Shown in pieces: positions 25,915-34,229 of a DNA stretch of 64,000 nt. The translations under genes and the position numbers were made by a program. This DNA comes from CBDCWT01 sp965223305. Its GTDB lineage: Bacteria > Planctomycetota > Planctomycetia > Pirellulales > Pirellulaceae. The stretch lies in the NCBI GenBank assembly GCA_965223305.1, contig CBDCWT010000058.1:124001-188000 (forward strand), in the 5' to 3' direction. Numbering within the stretch: the stretch's first letter is position 1; every line of letters begins with the position of its first letter. The notes under the pieces are model-generated. The model did not search any database, had not been told where the DNA came from, and worked only from the letters and a program-made list of their open reading frames with translations.

Positions 25915-26090
25915 ATGTCCGACGACAAGAACACAGCTGTCGCTCCCCCCCGCGCTCGCTGCCGCTGACCCAAATCTGGACCCACGCAGTCGACCAACCG
26001 ACACGGTCGAAGGTTCTCCAAGTTCTCTCGACCATTGCGGCCAATTCATTGCCGAAGGCTCCAAACCGAACGGAGGCCAGCAATGAGTAA
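25915..26090 (+). pseudogene. Small accessory ORF upstream of recombinase A, frameshifted at a C7 run
   Basis: An ATG at 25915 with a near-perfect AAGGAGG 6-7 nt upstream opens MSDDKNTAVAPPRARCR and stops. Shifting frame at the run of seven C residues (about 25947-25953) gives a frame that continues LTQIWTHAVDQP, then KVLQVLSTIAANSLP, and ends with a TAA overlapping the recombinase start (ATGAGTAA, 26083-26090). Stop/start overlap and strong ribosome-binding site suggest a real small gene coupled to the recombinase. The C7 run could be a mutation, a sequencing error or a slippery site. No function is recognised. Confidence 0.4.
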
Positions 26091-28290
26091 CGCCGCATTA
26101 AGATCGAGCGTTGTCGCAGACGAGATTGCACGGCCTCGCGATATCGTCAAATCGCCGAGAGTTGTTCAGGTTGTCGGTTCACCCAAAATCAAACCTGAAC
26201 ACCTTGCTCGTGACGCGGCACTTTACATTCGACAGTCGAGTTTGCATCAACTTCGAGAGAACCGCGAATCCACCGCGCGGCAGTATCAGCTGCACGATCG
26301 GTTGCTTGCGTTGGGATGGCGTAGAGATCAGATAGTCATCATCGATGAAGACCTAGGTGTCAGTGGCAGTGGGAGCGTGGACCGAGACGGCTTTCGTCGA
26401 CTCTTGAAACTCGCTACCGACCACCAACTCGGCATCGTGCTGGGGTTGGAGATGAGTCGACTGGCACGGAACTCCAGGGATTGGCACGATCTGTTTGAAG
26501 TGTGTGCGGTATTCGATTCGTTGATCGCCGACGAAGACGGAGTCTTCTGTCCCAACGACCCCAACGATCGGATGGTGTTGGGGCTGAAGGGCATTATTAG
26601 CGAGATGGAACTTCACACGATGAAGGTTCGTTTGGAACGCGGCCGAATGAACAAAGCAGAACGAGGCGAGTTGTTGCACAGTCTGCCGGTTGGCTTCGTG
26701 CCCGATGAAGCTGGCCTACCGCAACTTGATCCCGACGAGTCGGCGCGGCACGCCATGCGAATGTTCTTTCGCTTGTTTGAATCCTTGGGCAGCGGCAGCA
26801 AAGTGTTCCACCATCTTGCCTGGAATCAAATCAAGTTGCCGTTTCGCGATGGAACCTCCAAGTCGCCAGGACACGACTCCGAAATCAGTTGGCGGGTACC
26901 CAGCAAAGCCACCGTACACGAACTACTCAAGAATCCGCTGTACGCTGGTGCTTACAGCTACGGCAGGCGAAAAAACTATCGAAACAAACGCGGCAAGCGA
27001 TCGCAGCACAAATTCCTTTCACGAGACGAATGGAAAGTCTTCATTAAGGATCGATTCCCGAGTTACATCTCCTGGGAACAGTTCGAGGCAAATCAGCGGC
27101 GACTGAATGAGAACAACACGCGGAAAGGCCACAAGGGAGCTCCGCGTAGCGGCGCCGCGTTGTTGGCGGGTATCGTGTTCTGCGGTTGTTGCGGACGGCG
27201 GATAACTCCCATCTATACGGCTGCCGACCGAGGTAGCTATCGTTGCCAACGGTATCGCGATCGGGTTGCCGTGAAGCCCTGCCCATCGACGATCGTTTGC
27301 CGCGCGCTCGATGACTTCGTCGCGAACAAGGTGCTCGAAGCCCTCGCGCCCAGCACGATCGAGCTTAGCCTACAAGCGGCGGAGGACGAGTCGGTGCGGC
27401 GTCGACAGCTCGAAAAACAGCTTGAACACGAAGTGCAACGGGCCGAATACGAAGTCAACCTAGCTGAGCGACGTTATCGGACCGTCGATCCTGCCAACCG
27501 TCTGGTTGCCAGTACGCTTGAACAACATTGGGAGTCAGCGCTTGTAGATCACCAAGCAGCCAGTAAGAAACTCGACGGATTCCGTAGCCAAAGCGATGTT
27601 CAATTGACTCAACAAGAACGTGACCAAATCCAGGCAACATGTAGTGATCTGGCTGCGTTGTGGAGCGGTGCCACACACGCAGAACGAAAAGAGATCGTCC
27701 GTCTAATGATTGAGCGAGTTGAAGTCTCCATTGTCGGCAATAGTCAATCCGTCACGACGAAGATCCGTTGGTCAGGCGGATTCGAGAGCTGTTATGAGAT
27801 TCGGCGACCGGTGCAACACTTCAAACAACTCGATTACTACGACGACCTACTGAACCGCGCTTTGGAATTAGCCTTGGCAGGCAAGACTACATCAGAAATC
27901 GCGTCGACGCTTCGGTCGGAGGGATTCCTATCGCCTCGGGACCGCCGGCCTCTGTCAGTCGCAATGATCAGCCTGTTGCTCAACAGAGATCCGCGCAGCG
28001 CCAAGCAGCTTCACCATCCCGATCTGTCCCAAGATGAGTGGCGCGCTAGTACCCTGGCTGGCAAACTCGGCATTCGCGAAAAGCTGCTCAAGCACTGGGT
28101 AACTCGCGGCTGGGCACATGCCTGCCAGCGTCCAATCGCACGAGCCTGGATAATCTGGGCAGACGCCGAGGAGTTGAAACGCTTGCAGAAACTAGTAGCA
28201 TCGCAAGCAGGCCGAGGATCACCATTACCACCAAAAGAGCTTCGGACGCCGCGACTGCAGAACCGAAAGAACGCCGAGCAAAACGCCTAG
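26083..28290 (+). CDS. Large serine recombinase of element A
   Basis: A 735-residue recombinase. ATG 26083 has CGGAGG 6 nt upstream. Resolvase domain about residues 42-190: AALYIRQSSLHQLRE with the catalytic serine at S52, then EDLGVSGSGS, VLGLEMSRLARNSRD (Arg cluster) and ISEMELHTMKVRLERGR. A recombinase domain (about 215-330, VHELLKNPLYAGAYSYGRRK) and a zinc ribbon (GIVFCGCCGRRI, later YRCQRYRD and C) follow. Residues about 430-520 are a coiled coil. The C-terminal 150 residues include two HTH-like segments (GKTTSEIASTLRSEGFLSPR; ASTLAGKLGIREKLLKHWVT), more than in minimal members. It should catalyse integration and excision of the element. The gene is intact. Confidence 0.85.
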   Translation: MSNAALRSSVVADEIARPRDIVKSPRVVQVVGSPKIKPEHLARDAALYIRQSSLHQLRENRESTARQYQLHDRLLALGWRRDQIVIIDEDLGVSGSGSVDRDGFRRLLKLATDHQLGIVLGLEMSRLARNSRDWHDLFEVCAVFDSLIADEDGVFCPNDPNDRMVLGLKGIISEMELHTMKVRLERGRMNKAERGELLHSLPVGFVPDEAGLPQLDPDESARHAMRMFFRLFESLGSGSKVFHHLAWNQIKLPFRDGTSKSPGHDSEISWRVPSKATVHELLKNPLYAGAYSYGRRKNYRNKRGKRSQHKFLSRDEWKVFIKDRFPSYISWEQFEANQRRLNENNTRKGHKGAPRSGAALLAGIVFCGCCGRRITPIYTAADRGSYRCQRYRDRVAVKPCPSTIVCRALDDFVANKVLEALAPSTIELSLQAAEDESVRRRQLEKQLEHEVQRAEYEVNLAERRYRTVDPANRLVASTLEQHWESALVDHQAASKKLDGFRSQSDVQLTQQERDQIQATCSDLAALWSGATHAERKEIVRLMIERVEVSIVGNSQSVTTKIRWSGGFESCYEIRRPVQHFKQLDYYDDLLNRALELALAGKTTSEIASTLRSEGFLSPRDRRPLSVAMISLLLNRDPRSAKQLHHPDLSQDEWRASTLAGKLGIREKLLKHWVTRGWAHACQRPIARAWIIWADAEELKRLQKLVASQAGRGSPLPPKELRTPRLQNRKNAEQNA

Positions 28291-28293
28291 AAA

Positions 28294-28309
28294 ATAGTTC
28301 GTACGAACT
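28294..28309. repeat. 16-bp perfect palindrome downstream of recombinase A
   Basis: TAGTTCGTACGAACTA lies 3 bp after the recombinase stop and 64 bp before the right border of element A. It is perfectly self-complementary. It could be a recombinase or regulator binding site, or a short 3' hairpin; nothing distinguishes these from sequence alone. Confidence 0.4.
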
Positions 28310-28373
28310 AGTGATAGCTTACTCACCCACCTCGTCCAGGCCCAAAGAGGACTGCATTATGAAGGAAGATTCT

Positions 28374-28970
28374 GGTCGGCATTTCCCATTGCAGGTTGTG
28401 ACGCCGAAGCATGTGTTTGATCATGTTGATCAGCCGCGTACGTGCTCGGCCAGCATCCTTACGCAATGTGGTGAGTCGTCGGTTTTCCTGATCGATTGTG
28501 GAAGAGATGTCGACCTGCCGAAGGCCGCGAACAGGCTTGCCTGCCAGCAGGCGTTGCCGGTTGACCCACAGCAGTTCGCTTAGTGCCGCAACGTCTCGCC
28601 GATCGGTCTTCTGCTTTTGTCGTTCTTCGGGCTGGATGAGGATTACCTTGTGGCAGCGGTAGTCACGTATCATACGGATCAGCCAATCGTTGAAGCCACA
28701 CACTTCCAGTACGGCAACGAATGTCTCGTCGCTACGAAGGCACTCGCGGGTCAGGTGTTCGAAGAAGGCGTTGACCTTCTTCGGCTCCGTTGAGACCTGC
28801 CGAGCCTGCAGGACATCGCCTTCTTCATTGCGGAGTGAAATCGTCAGCTGCCGTGCATGTTGGTCGATTCCAAGGTGTGCGCCCGAGATGAGGGCGTGGT
28901 AATGTTTTTGAAACTGGTCTCTGGTGATGAGGCCAAGGATAGGTGCTAAGTTCATGCCGACGCATGGCAT
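28374..28970 (-). pseudogene. IS110-family transposase, N-terminal part (split by element A)
   Basis: Encodes the first 199 residues of an IS110-type transposase, ending ...NLQWEMPT at the GGT border of element A. The DEDD (RuvC-like) catalytic residues are visible: LGIDQHARQ, VAVLEVCGFNDW, KTDRRDVAALSEL. The likely start is the ATG at 28970 or at 28955 (MNLAPILGL). Beyond the border the frame runs on 17 residues into element A and stops at 28323. Joined to 25187-25747 it makes a normal-length protein of about 384 residues. Only 70 bp separate it from the group II intron-like sequence upstream. Confidence 0.8.
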
Positions 28971-29474
28971 GGGTGGAATAGCTGCACCGACAATGTGGGA
29001 AACAGGCGGACGCCACCGCCAAAGGAGTCCTGCTAGCCTGAGTTGACCTATTGATTACGAAAGGAACGGTTGAACACCTACGGTTAAATCGAGCCCCTTC
29101 TCATCCCCAACGGGTGAACTGGCGTTAGCGAGAAGGTCCGGTCGCTACGGATGGCCCCGTGCCACCCGTAGAAGCCGTATTACTTTGGCGGCACGGTGGA
29201 GGCATCACCCATGGCCAACCACCGAACCGGAGGAGCCGCAGTTAGCGGACGGGTGTGTTATCAGCAACCGAATCTAAGGGTCGATGACTGAGTACCACGT
29301 TCTTAACCGGGGAAGCGGAAGTGCGGAGGCCTATGCGAGCCGCTGGCAACAGATGGTCGGGCCGGGGAACCACTTCCGTGGCGGAGCTCCCGTAGTAGTC
29401 CGAGCTGGGGAAAGCCCAGTGCATGGCGAAGGGGAGCAGGTTGTTTCGTGTCGTAAAACGTTGATGCACTTTGC

Positions 29475-30175
29475 GTGAGGAGTTTCACGATGGACGTCAA
29501 CGCGATGCGACGAACCCTGTGGGAGAAATCCAAGGAGCACAAGCAGCAGCGGGCGACGGCAGGAACGTTGTTTCCCGAGAAGACTCGGCGAATTAACCGC
29601 CTGCACGATTTGCTGCATAACCCGGACTGGCTTCGGGCGGCTTGTGCCACTGTGTTGAAAGTATCCCGCAGCAAAGTGGCCGGTGTAGACGGTGAGACGG
29701 TGAAGGATTGGTCCGACGCCAAACTCGAACGTCTGCGTCAAGAGCTGAAAGGTCGTTCGTATTGTCCTCAACCGCTTCGGCGGGTGTACATTCCCAAGGC
29801 TAACGGCAAGCTTCGCCCTCTGGGCATTCCTTGCCTGCGCGAGAAGATTGTACAAGAGGCCATGCGGATGGCGCTGGAACCCATCTTTGAAGTCGAGTTC
29901 CATCGTCGAAGTTGCGGGTTTCGTCCCGGTCGGAACACGCACCAGGCAGTTCACTACTGCCAGCTCATGATGGTTCGGGGTTACACCTGGGTGATCGAGG
30001 GTGATGTTTCGGGCTGCTTCGACAACATTGCGCATGAAGCGATCCTTCAAGGTTTGCGCGAGAAGATTCAGGACGACAAATTCCTGCGACTGGTCAAGCT
30101 CATGCTTCGACAAGGAGTCATGGAAGACGACGTGCTGCATCCCACGCAAAAAGGAGTTCCGCAAGGCGGCGTAGT
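29475..30175 (+). pseudogene. Group II intron reverse transcriptase/maturase, N-terminal part
   Basis: ATG 29475 has GTGAGGAG 10 nt upstream. The frame contains RT motifs 0-4: KVAGVDGETV, then PLRRVYIPKANGKLRPLGIP, REKIVQEAMRMALEPIFE, SCGFRPGRNTHQAV, WVIEGDVSGCFDNI (first catalytic Asp) and KKGVPQGG-type sequence at the end. At GT 30174-30175, directly before the expected 'SPLLANI', element B begins; the frame then reads 16 foreign residues and stops. The YADD motif lies in the other half, so this fragment cannot polymerise. Confidence 0.85.
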
Positions 30176-30452
30176 CGCTCCTCCAACGATATTGCAAACA
30201 CGGGCGGTTTGTTCGATAGGTTGATCCCGAGAAAGAGTCTTCGGCCATGTTATGGCGAAGGCTGGACACCGCCGTAACTGGAATCTCAGCTTCGGGTTGC
30301 GGCGGTAAGCAAGCCCTTGTGCCGGGAGCAATCACATGGATGGACCACGGAATCATGCTCGCAATGATGTCACAGCAGTCGTAGCAAGGGAATTCGAGCC
30401 GACTCGAATTGAACATCAACTGCTTGCCCAAACTTTCGACCTCGTCTGCAAG

Positions 30453-31821
30453 CATTGGTGTCTACACAAGTTGAAGCTCACTTAACGCTGCTTTTTCGAG
30501 GGATTTGAGGTTGCTGATGGTTAGGTTGTCGTTGTTTTCGAGGTATTGCGTCATCGCCAAATGCACGTAGTAACCAGCCAACAGTGCCGGGGCGGTAAAG
30601 TCGACTCCGTGTTTCATGCGCCGACCGCTCAAGCGGATCAAGTAGTTTCGGAATGCGATTGCGGCATCGCTCTCGCTGCCTTCGAGCTGCTTGACAACAA
30701 CGCAGGCCATCGCTGCGACAAGGAGTCGCTTGGCAATCGCATGACCCGTTTCTTGTTGCCAGTACTCCAGCTCATGTCCGTGACTCTTGAGCAGCTTAAA
30801 AAAACTCTCGATCCGCCAGCGAAAGTAATACCACTTGCCTACTTCACCGGCATCGGCCTTATCCGATGGAACGTTTGTCAGCAGCGTCCACTCCGCCAGG
30901 ATATATCCTTTGGCATCAACCAGTCGTACGAAAATGGCCCGAACCTCGATTGGCTCACCGGAAACCGTTTTCTTCTTTCCGTTGACGACGGCACTATGGG
31001 GGCGGTTCAAAATAACGCTTGCCTCGGCAACCTCTCGTCTCACCTTTTTCCCATGGTATCTCGCCTTACCGGCATCCTTGAATTCACAACGTTGATCAAA
31101 TCGCTCGTTCAATTCCGAGAGCAATACCGATTCACCGTTGCATTTCACACGCCGATCATCGCAGCGAACCAAAAACAAATGCCCTTTCGCATGCCAACTG
31201 CGAAACCGTCCCAGCGAATCCGCTTCGCGGTCAATGATGTGAACCACCTCTCGTTCAAGCCCCCAATCAGCAACTTCGTCCATCGTGGGCTCAAGCTGAT
31301 CAAGATGGTGGTCGTCCCAAGCCGGTTGGTGGGTCCCAGTACTGTACACCGTCTCAGCGGTTTTCAAATGAATTTGCATGGGAGCCAGGGTGACTCCCGT
31401 CTCCGCTTCAATCAGAAGCGACGTGGTCAGGTCATACCCGATGTCGGTTTTGTGGGTCAGCTGAACCAGATCTTGCTTTCGGCGTGTTTGGTTGCCAAAG
31501 CCCAGTTTGCACCAGTCATGCGCCAGCAATACAAACGGAGAAGCACTGCCAGCACACCCATCGCGACCGAGCTGCCGAAGGGGGTCGATAAGTTTCTCCA
31601 GCGTGACTCGCTCATTTGCGAAAAAACGCCAGGTTGCCTGGCTAGCTGTGGTGGATTTACCAAAGTCCGGAAGGCTCCGCGGTCCCGACGCTGTACGGCT
31701 AGCACTGTCCATATGTGCTTTCACCAATTTCACATAACGCGATTGCAGGCGTTGTTCCAACGCAATTTTTATCCCATCCGGCAATCTGTACCAAGATTTG
31801 AAATCTGTGTAGACACCAATG
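30453..31821 (-). mobile_element. IS4-family insertion sequence with 16-bp IRs and 9-bp target duplication
   Basis: Both ends carry CATTGGTGTCTACACA as a perfect 16-bp inverted repeat (30453-30468 and 31806-31821). The flanks repeat GTCTGCAAG (30444-30452 and 31822-31830), a 9-bp target-site duplication of the size seen in IS4/IS50-type elements. The 1369-bp element contains one transposase that fills it almost end to end; its stop codon lies inside the left inverted repeat. Confidence 0.9.
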
Positions 31822-31829
31822 GTCTGCAA
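30462..31829 (-). CDS. IS4-family (IS50/Tn5-like) DDE transposase
   Basis: A transposase of about 440-455 residues. The N-terminal part (TASQATWRFFANERVTLEKL) matches the Tn5-type domain. DDE core: LLAHDWCKLGFG (first Asp region), HIIDREADSLGR (second Asp) and WYYFRWRIESFFKLLKSHGH, which fits the Y-x2-R-x3-E-x6-K signature of IS4 transposases with the catalytic Glu. The frame opens with a TTG at 31829 that lies in the flanking target duplication; inside the IS there is no early ATG, only TTGs at 31784 and 31760 (or an ATT at 31820). The true start is therefore uncertain and may depend on the insertion site. Otherwise the gene looks intact. Confidence 0.8.
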   Translation of the reverse strand: MQTIGVYTDFKSWYRLPDGIKIALEQRLQSRYVKLVKAHMDSASRTASGPRSLPDFGKSTTASQATWRFFANERVTLEKLIDPLRQLGRDGCAGSASPFVLLAHDWCKLGFGNQTRRKQDLVQLTHKTDIGYDLTTSLLIEAETGVTLAPMQIHLKTAETVYSTGTHQPAWDDHHLDQLEPTMDEVADWGLEREVVHIIDREADSLGRFRSWHAKGHLFLVRCDDRRVKCNGESVLLSELNERFDQRCEFKDAGKARYHGKKVRREVAEASVILNRPHSAVVNGKKKTVSGEPIEVRAIFVRLVDAKGYILAEWTLLTNVPSDKADAGEVGKWYYFRWRIESFFKLLKSHGHELEYWQQETGHAIAKRLLVAAMACVVVKQLEGSESDAAIAFRNYLIRLSGRRMKHGVDFTAPALLAGYYVHLAMTQYLENNDNLTISNLKSLEKAALSELQLV

Positions 31830-31943
31830 GGGAGTGATCGACTCGCAGGAAGCTTCAACGAACTCGGCAATGACAAATCACACAACGATAAGCGCGGCTA
31901 GACATCTTCCGGCTGGGGTGGATGGTGCGAGGAGGCGTGCAGC

Positions 31944-33674
31944 ATGACAACTCGTTCCGCAGCTGACGCGTCCGTAGCTTCAGTAAGTCGCGTGGCAATC
32001 TACGCCCGCGTCTCGTCAGATCAACAGGCTCAGGAGCAAACGATCGAAAGCCAAGTGACCGCACTTCGCGAGCGTGTTGAACATGACGGTCATACACTCG
32101 ACGATGAGCTGTGCTTTCTTGATGACGGAGTAAGCGGCTCAACATTGAAACGACCAGCGCTTGAACAGTTACGCGACATAGCGTATGTCGGTGGCTTCCA
32201 GAAACTCTATGTCCACTCGCCGGATCGACTCGCCCGACGTTACGCATATCAAGTGTTGCTGGTGGACGAACTGGCGAAGCATGGTGTCGAGATCGAATTC
32301 CTCAACCGCGCAATCGGTGTCAGTCCAGAGGAAGACTTGCTGTTGCAGATGCAAGGGATGTTTGCCGAGTACGAGCGCGCCAAGATCATGGAACGCAGCC
32401 GTCGTGGCAAGCGTCATGCGGCGACTCGAGGAAGTGTCAACGTCCTTTCAAACGCACCGTATGGTTACCGTTATATCTCCAAGCGGGATGGTGGTGGCGC
32501 CGCGTCGTATCAGATCAACGAAGAGCAATCCTCTGTTGTAAAACTGATCTTCGAGTGGGTCGGTCGTGACCGAATATCCATCGGGGAGGTGAAACGCCGC
32601 CTGGATGCGAAACAGATTCCATCTCCCAGGGGCAAGTCATGGTGGGATCGCACAACCATTTGGGGGATTCTCAAAAACCCTGCATATAAAGGCTCAGCGG
32701 CATTCGGAAAGACTCGCTACGGCCCGCGTCGACGGCAGCTGCGGACTCAACGTGGTCGCACCAAGACGCCACGACGAACGGGCTCGACATACGATACCGA
32801 TCCCTCTGAACAGATCGTCATCGCTGTGCCAGCGATTGTCTCAGAAGAACTGTTCGCTGCTGTCGATCAGCAACTTGCTGATAATCGTCAGCGAGGTCGC
32901 GAACGCAAACGCGGTGCTCGTTACCTTTTACAAGGCCTCTTGGAGTGCGAGTGCTGCGGCTACGCATACTATGGCAAGAGGGTCAGCCGCAGCGCAGCCA
33001 AGGGGAAGGTTCCTTACGCCTACTATCGATGTGTCGGGACGGATGCCTATCGTTTCGGCGGCAAGCGAGTTTGTCAGAACAAACAGATACGCACCGACAA
33101 ACTCGACCTCGCTGTCTGGGAGGATGCCTGCGAGCTACTGCGCAATCCGAAGCTGCTTCGCAAGGAATACAAACGGCGTTTATCGACGCCAGCAAGTTCT
33201 TCCAGTGAACGATCGCTGAAGAAGCAAATCTCCAACGCACAGCAGACCGTCAATCGACTAATCGATGCGTATTCAGATGGGGTCCTGACACGTAAGGAGT
33301 TCGACCCGAGGATCGAACGAGCAAGGAAGCGACTGAATGACCTCGAAACGCAACTGTCCGATCTTCAGACCGAGACGCGCGAGCAAACAACTTTGCGCGA
33401 AGCGTTGGCATGTTTGGACAGCTTTGCAGACAGCGTCAGCTCTAATCTGGATGCCGCGGACTGGACAACAAAGAGAGAAATCCTCCGTACATTGATCGCT
33501 CGTGTCGTGATCGAGCCCAATCAGATTCGAGTCGTGTACCGCATCAACTTCCCCCTTTTTGCGAAGAAAGCTAGCAAAGCTGGTGGCGAAGAAGTTTTGC
33601 ACTTTTGTTGGAGGAGCGGTTTCACCACTGTTGGCAAACATCGCCCTCAACCATCTCGACTGGAGGCTACATGA
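31944..33674 (+). CDS. Serine recombinase of element B
   Basis: A 576-residue recombinase. Resolvase domain residues 16-160: VAIYARVSSDQQAQEQTIES with catalytic S24, DDGVSGSTLKRP, YVHSPDRLARRYAY, AEYERAKIMERSRRGK. Recombinase domain about 165-300 (YGYRYISKRDGGGA, WGILKNPAYKGSAAFGKTRY). Zinc ribbon about 333-375 (LECECCGYAYYGKRV ... YYRCVG). Coiled coil about 405-490. The last 18 or so codons (after 33618) are read from the interrupted RT gene, so the native C-terminus is the element's inverted repeat plus whatever the target encodes. The ATG overlaps the stop of the small upstream ORF (ATGA). It is distantly related to recombinase A by architecture and not close in sequence. Confidence 0.85.
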   Translation: MTTRSAADASVASVSRVAIYARVSSDQQAQEQTIESQVTALRERVEHDGHTLDDELCFLDDGVSGSTLKRPALEQLRDIAYVGGFQKLYVHSPDRLARRYAYQVLLVDELAKHGVEIEFLNRAIGVSPEEDLLLQMQGMFAEYERAKIMERSRRGKRHAATRGSVNVLSNAPYGYRYISKRDGGGAASYQINEEQSSVVKLIFEWVGRDRISIGEVKRRLDAKQIPSPRGKSWWDRTTIWGILKNPAYKGSAAFGKTRYGPRRRQLRTQRGRTKTPRRTGSTYDTDPSEQIVIAVPAIVSEELFAAVDQQLADNRQRGRERKRGARYLLQGLLECECCGYAYYGKRVSRSAAKGKVPYAYYRCVGTDAYRFGGKRVCQNKQIRTDKLDLAVWEDACELLRNPKLLRKEYKRRLSTPASSSSERSLKKQISNAQQTVNRLIDAYSDGVLTRKEFDPRIERARKRLNDLETQLSDLQTETREQTTLREALACLDSFADSVSSNLDAADWTTKREILRTLIARVVIEPNQIRVVYRINFPLFAKKASKAGGEEVLHFCWRSGFTTVGKHRPQPSRLEAT

Positions 33675-34197
33675 AGCCGGCCACCGTTTCGTGCGGTACG
33701 CAGATGACTTCGTGGTAGTCTGCCGGACACGTCGGCAGGCGGAACAAGCAATGACAACGGTCGAGGAAGCGGTGACCGAACTGGGACTGACACTCAGTCC
33801 CGAGAAAACGAAGCTGGCAACCTACGGAAAAGGGTACGAGTTCCTAGGGTTCCACCTATCGTCACGGTCACGGCGAATGCGATCAAAGTCCGAGCTGAAA
33901 TTCAAAACCAAAATCCGTGAATTGACCAAACGCCACCACAATCTGGACGCCGAAGTCGTCAAGAAACTGAACCAAGTGATTCGAGGAACGGCAAATTACT
34001 TTGCCACCAGCTTCTCCACATGTCTTCGCCACTTTTTGGCCCTAGATAAGTGGATTCGTATGCGAATCCGGTGTATGAAGCTGAAGAGGAAGAGTTGCCA
34101 TGACAACTACAAGCTAAGGATGGTGTACTTTGAGAAACTTGGACTGCTGAAACTAAGCGACTTTGCAAGGGCGGCTGTCTGTAAGCACGCAGCGTAA
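33619..34197 (+). pseudogene. Group II intron reverse transcriptase/maturase, C-terminal part
   Basis: From GTT (30174-30175 plus 33621) the frame reads VSPLLANIALNHLDWRLHEA, then HRFVRYADDFVVVCRT with the catalytic YADD, GLTLSPEKTKLATYGKGYEF and GFHLSSRSRR. The maturase/thumb region follows (KKLNQVIRGTANYFATSFST), and a C-terminal helix ends in VCKHAA at 34197. The upstream in-frame sequence (33559-33618) is antisense-free element B sequence. Joined to 29475-30175 it makes a 425-residue RT, a normal size for a compact group II maturase. Confidence 0.85.
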
Positions 34198-34229
34198 CTC
34201 CTCGATCGGGGCACGCTCTCGGGGGTCGC

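Larger units (their letters stand above)
25745..28376 (+). mobile_element. Serine-recombinase mobile element A, inserted in an IS110 transposase gene
   Basis: TGGT occurs at both borders (25744-25747 and 28373-28376). Deleting one copy plus the 2629-bp interval restores a continuous 384-residue IS110 transposase (...LQWEMPT|KTFPSQ...), so the borders are precise. The element holds a small frame-disrupted ORF, a large serine recombinase overlapping its end, and an 83-bp tail with a perfect palindrome. No terminal inverted repeat is evident, in contrast to element B. Large serine recombinases cut with a 2-bp stagger, consistent with crossover inside GG or GT. Confidence 0.75.
30336..31947 (+). 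pseudogene. 77-residue accessory ORF of element B, split by the IS4-family insertion
   Basis: ATG 30336, with GGGAG about 8 nt upstream, opens 39 codons (MDGPRNHARNDVTAVVAREF, then EPTRIEHQLLAQTFDLVCK) to 30452, the last base of the first target-duplication copy. After the second copy, 31831-31947 continues in the same frame (GVIDSQEASTNSAM...) to a TGA overlapping the recombinase ATG by ATGA. Removing the IS and one 9-bp repeat gives one open frame of 77 residues. The small gene upstream of the recombinase was therefore probably real and is now disrupted. No function recognised. Confidence 0.6.
30176..33618 (+). mobile_element. Serine-recombinase mobile element B with 12-bp terminal inverted repeats
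   Basis: The left end CGCTCCTCCAAC (30176-30187) is an exact inverted repeat of the right end (33607-33618), and a further GCAAA is shared 6 bp inward. GT flanks both ends (30174-30175, 33619-33620); removing the element and one GT restores the RT reading frame as GGVVSPLLANI. The total is 3443 bp, including a 1369-bp IS4-family insertion and its 9-bp duplication; the original element was about 2065 bp. It carries a small ORF and a serine recombinase joined by an ATGA overlap. Confidence 0.8.

Noticed and set aside
30546..31901. 451-codon plus-strand frame
   Set aside because: It is fully antisense to the IS4-family transposase, which carries the conserved DDE and YREK residues.
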